A DNA stretch of 64,000 nt, taken from positions 62,001 through 126,000 of the forward strand of contig NZ_JARHUE010000001.1 of the NCBI RefSeq assembly GCF_029222905.1. Direction: 5' to 3'. The translations under genes were made by a program, and so were the position numbers. Below the pieces are notes generated by a model. It worked only from the letters and a program-made list of their open reading frames with translations, had not been told where the DNA came from and did not search any database. Below are positions 61,424 to 64,000 of this stretch, in pieces. This DNA comes from Neptuniibacter sp. CAU 1671. Its GTDB lineage: Bacteria > Pseudomonadota > Gammaproteobacteria > Pseudomonadales > Balneatricaceae. How positions within the stretch are numbered: the first letter of the stretch is position 1; every line of letters starts with the position of its first letter.

Positions 61424-63907
61424 TTATGCCTTTGTTGTCATATAAAGGGCTGACTCCCGTTCCTGAGCCGCCCCCCCCCTTTCCTTATCGATAGACTGTT
61501 CCTCATCCGGGATCTCGTCGGCATGGATCACACCATCCTCATCCAGATAAGCGGTAGTAATAAACTTCGGTTTGAACACCAGTACCCAGCTCGGTACCAG
61601 CAGCATGGCGGCAGCGCCGTTCAGCAACACCATGACAATCAGCAGCAGTGCAGCATCAGCCTGGAAGCGCAGGTCAGACAGAACAACCCACATCACAATG
61701 CCTGAGATCAGGGTGATTGCCGTAAAGCTCACTGCCAGCCCCGTGGTACTGATCGCCTGTTTCACCGCCAGTGCAAGACTGCCCTGCTTGGCCATTTCAG
61801 CGCGGATGCGGTCCATCATGTAGATTGAGTAGTCGATACCGACACCCACACCCACCGCAATAATCGGCACGGTATTGGCGTTAATACCCATGCCCACCAC
61901 ACCCATGTAGGCGTAGGTCAGTGTGGTGGCGAACAGCATGGCGCCAAACATCATCGCCCCAGCCATAAATGACTGATAAAACAGGGTGACGAAGATAAAG
62001 ATCAGCAGGAAGACCAGCGGCAGTACCATCAGGTTGGTTTCATAGGCCGCTTCATTCTGCGAAGCGATAACACCGATGGTGCCGCCCGCCAGACGAATCG
62101 TCAGACCCTCAACCTTGCCTTCGTTGTCAGCTATCCACTGCTTCGCGGTATGAATGGCACGACGGATGGTTTCGCCTTTATGGTCCTTGTAATAGAACAC
62201 CAGGTTGGCGACACGATCATCCGGATCCACAAACTCATTCAGTGCACCCGGAATCGGGTTGGACATCATGTAGGTGTACATCAGACCACCCACATACAGC
62301 TCATCATCGGGAATCTGGAACCAACGCGGGTCGTTGCTGTGCAGCAGACGGTTGACCTGCATGACCAGATCCGGCACACCTTTAGAGGCACCCACTTCAG
62401 GGTCCATCAGCATATGTCGCTGCAGATCCGCCAGCGCCATCAGCACCTCTGGCCGTTTAATGCCGCCCTTCTCTGAAGTTTCCGCCACGATGTACAGCTC
62501 TTCAGAACCCGGGAAACTGTCGTTCACCGCGGTTGAGGAGATGTTGTAGTCATGGTCATGGTAAAGAATCGGAGATCCCGGTTCTGACTCACCAATCACC
62601 ACCGTTGAAGAGAACCAGAAGCCAGACAGCAACAGACCGGCCGCAACCAGCAGCGCATTGCGTGCGGCGATTCGGCTACTGATCAGATCCGCACAGAAAT
62701 AGCCCACTTTGTGGAAAGCATTCGGCTGGATTTTGGTGCTTTTCGGCTTCGGCAGAACTGACAGCAGCAGTGGCACTGCCACCAGTACGGTCAGAATGAT
62801 GCTCAGTGCCCAGATAGAGGCGTAATGTGCCAGCTTGGTATTCAGCGGAATCGAACCGATGGCTATCAGCAACAGACCAATCGCATCTGACACAACACCC
62901 AGGCTGCCAGGACGGAACAGGCTTTCAAAGGTCAGACGGGCGGCCAGATGATGATCGTCATGTCCGGCCAGTTCCTGATAATAACGTTCAACCAACTGAA
63001 TCCCGTGGGACATTGCCCGCGCTGAGATCAGGAACGGAATGACCAGACTGAGGGGGTCAAGGTTATAGCCAAACAGGGAGATAATGCCCACACCCCAGAT
63101 GGTGGAGACAATCACCCCTGCCAGCGGAATCAGAATGCCGTACGCCTTGCGGAAATAGAAGATCAGCAGCGACAGCATGATCAGAATCGTGAACAGGAAG
63201 ATTTCAAAAATCTGGTCCAGATACTGATACGCCCAGCCCACCAGCATCGGCTGACCGGTCACGTGAATCTTCACACCATCAGCGGATTCAGCCAGACGCA
63301 TCTGCTGAATTTTGTTGAAGGTTGCGGCATAGTCCAGCTGACCTTCAATCAGCTGCGCCTTGATCAGGGCCATATGCAGATCAGGGCTGACCAGCGGGCC
63401 ATAGATACGACCGTCGGCGACAATCTCTTTACGCAACTGCTCCAGATCAGCCCCGCTCATGTCGGTGTGTTCCGGATTGTAATATGGCTCAGAGTTAACG
63501 TTGCCCTCTGGCGTCAGCCACACCTTACGGGTGTTTCGGTGAGTTACACTGGCCACCAGGTTATGGTTCACACCCGGCAACGAGTCCACTTCCTGAGTAA
63601 TGCGATGAATACGTGCCAGCGCATCGTTATCAAAGATGTCATGTTCAGTGAACTCAACACCCACGATGATCACATTCGCGCCGCCAAACGATTCTTTAAT
63701 CTCGTTATGCAGCTCAATGTATGGGTGAGTTTGCGGCAGCAGGTCCGCAAAATCAGAGTACATTTTGACGCTGGGAATCTGGGCCGCAAAAAACAGCGTT
63801 GCCAACAAAATCAGCGACAGGATAGTCTTTGGGTATTCAAACACACGCTTTTCAAACTGATGCATCCAGTGTGTGGTTTTGTGTGCTTTTGCAGAATGCT
63901 TATCCAT
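61424..63907 (-). CDS. MMPL/RND-superfamily permease
   Basis: 827 residues, two repeats each with a large periplasmic loop and a bundle of hydrophobic helices (12 in total). IAVGVGVGIDYSIYMMDRIR in the second half carries the Asp-Tyr pair expected for the MMPL proton relay. PSVKMYSDFADLLPQTHPY is a family feature. Probably exports or moves hydrophobic substrates, with the DUF1302 and DUF1329 proteins. A G9 run near the 3' end (61471-61479) encodes ERGGA and could slip. Confidence 0.9.
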   Translation of the reverse strand: MDKHSAKAHKTTHWMHQFEKRVFEYPKTILSLILLATLFFAAQIPSVKMYSDFADLLPQTHPYIELHNEIKESFGGANVIIVGVEFTEHDIFDNDALARIHRITQEVDSLPGVNHNLVASVTHRNTRKVWLTPEGNVNSEPYYNPEHTDMSGADLEQLRKEIVADGRIYGPLVSPDLHMALIKAQLIEGQLDYAATFNKIQQMRLAESADGVKIHVTGQPMLVGWAYQYLDQIFEIFLFTILIMLSLLIFYFRKAYGILIPLAGVIVSTIWGVGIISLFGYNLDPLSLVIPFLISARAMSHGIQLVERYYQELAGHDDHHLAARLTFESLFRPGSLGVVSDAIGLLLIAIGSIPLNTKLAHYASIWALSIILTVLVAVPLLLSVLPKPKSTKIQPNAFHKVGYFCADLISSRIAARNALLVAAGLLLSGFWFSSTVVIGESEPGSPILYHDHDYNISSTAVNDSFPGSEELYIVAETSEKGGIKRPEVLMALADLQRHMLMDPEVGASKGVPDLVMQVNRLLHSNDPRWFQIPDDELYVGGLMYTYMMSNPIPGALNEFVDPDDRVANLVFYYKDHKGETIRRAIHTAKQWIADNEGKVEGLTIRLAGGTIGVIASQNEAAYETNLMVLPLVFLLIFIFVTLFYQSFMAGAMMFGAMLFATTLTYAYMGVVGMGINANTVPIIAVGVGVGIDYSIYMMDRIRAEMAKQGSLALAVKQAISTTGLAVSFTAITLISGIVMWVVLSDLRFQADAALLLIVMVLLNGAAAMLLVPSWVLVFKPKFITTAYLDEDGVIHADEIPDEEQSIDKERGGAAQERESALYMTTKA

Positions 63908-63926
63908 TTCGATGTCCGTTAACTAA

Positions 63927-64000
63927 TCAGGGTTTCATCGCAATCAGGGTGCCCTTACCGCCGGCAAGCAACACGCCACTCTGCGTTTCAAGGCCCGCGC
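63927..64000 (-). CDS. YCF48-like protein, C-terminal end (partial)
   Basis: The last 24 codons of a gene entering from the right; it reads AGLETQSGVLLAGGKGTLIA then MKP and stop TGA at 63927-63929. The G-V-L-L-AGGKGTL pattern is the final repeat of YCF48/BNR-type beta-propeller proteins that accompany MMPL-DUF1302-DUF1329 sets. It ends 20 bp before the permease start. The evidence is a short tail plus context. Confidence 0.6.
   Translation of the reverse strand, partial: AGLETQSGVLLAGGKGTLIAMKP

Overview
The window reads as a chromosomal segment of a marine-type gammaproteobacterium, most likely of the Oceanospirillales (Neptunomonas, Marinobacterium or Amphritea-like). This is inferred from the gene orders mltG-tmk-holB-pilZ-tatD, tusDCBE and uvrC-pgsA-tRNA(Gly-Cys-Leu), combined with a DmpR/XylR-type aromatic catabolic block. 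I could not run a taxonomic search.

Bases 1-18,500 are ordinary core genome: DNA replication (tmk, holB), a PilZ protein, a TatD hydrolase, a radical SAM protein, a sodium:alanine symporter, CheW, the tusBCDE tRNA thiolation relay, a BAX-inhibitor-like membrane protein, truC, mtnN, a class V aminotransferase, uvrC, pgsA and three tRNAs. Bases 18,500-24,480 are a looser accessory stretch: a DUF4864 protein, a GAPDH, a KfrA-like DNA-binding coiled-coil protein, an orphan LuxR-type response regulator and several proteins I cannot name, with long AT-rich gaps.

Bases 24,481-64,000 are a roughly 40 kb aromatic catabolic supercluster, almost all on the minus strand. Its centre is a complete phenol meta-cleavage operon: catechol 2,3-dioxygenase, phenol hydroxylase KLMNOP, dmpC, dmpE, dmpH, dmpI, dmpF and dmpG, followed by an SDR-like protein, a tautomerase and the dioxygenase-rescuing ferredoxin. 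It converts phenol to catechol and then to pyruvate and acetyl-CoA by the dehydrogenase branch; no dmpD hydrolase is present. Two VanA-like Rieske oxygenases flank it. One sits with fdhD, a formate-dehydrogenase-like molybdoenzyme and a regulator. The other sits with a VanB-like reductase, a third regulator and an envelope module (MMPL/RND permease, DUF1302 barrel, DUF1329 protein, YCF48-like protein). A chemoreceptor, an acyl-CoA dehydrogenase, a nitronate monooxygenase, an AraC-type and a LysR-type regulator complete the block.

The regulation is the most interesting part. There are three paralogous XylR/DmpR-type sigma-54 activators whose effector pockets differ. Convincing -24/-12 promoters lie in front of the meta operon and both vanA-like genes, and two of them have palindromic upstream sites, one a perfect 40 bp palindrome. 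A pair of nearly identical ATAC-N7-GTAT operators ties the LysR gene to an internal promoter region before dmpC. About half of the catabolic genes carry A-rich (AAN)n tracts at their translation starts, which look like Hfq/Crc catabolite-repression targets. fdhD is interrupted by an apparent one-base frameshift.
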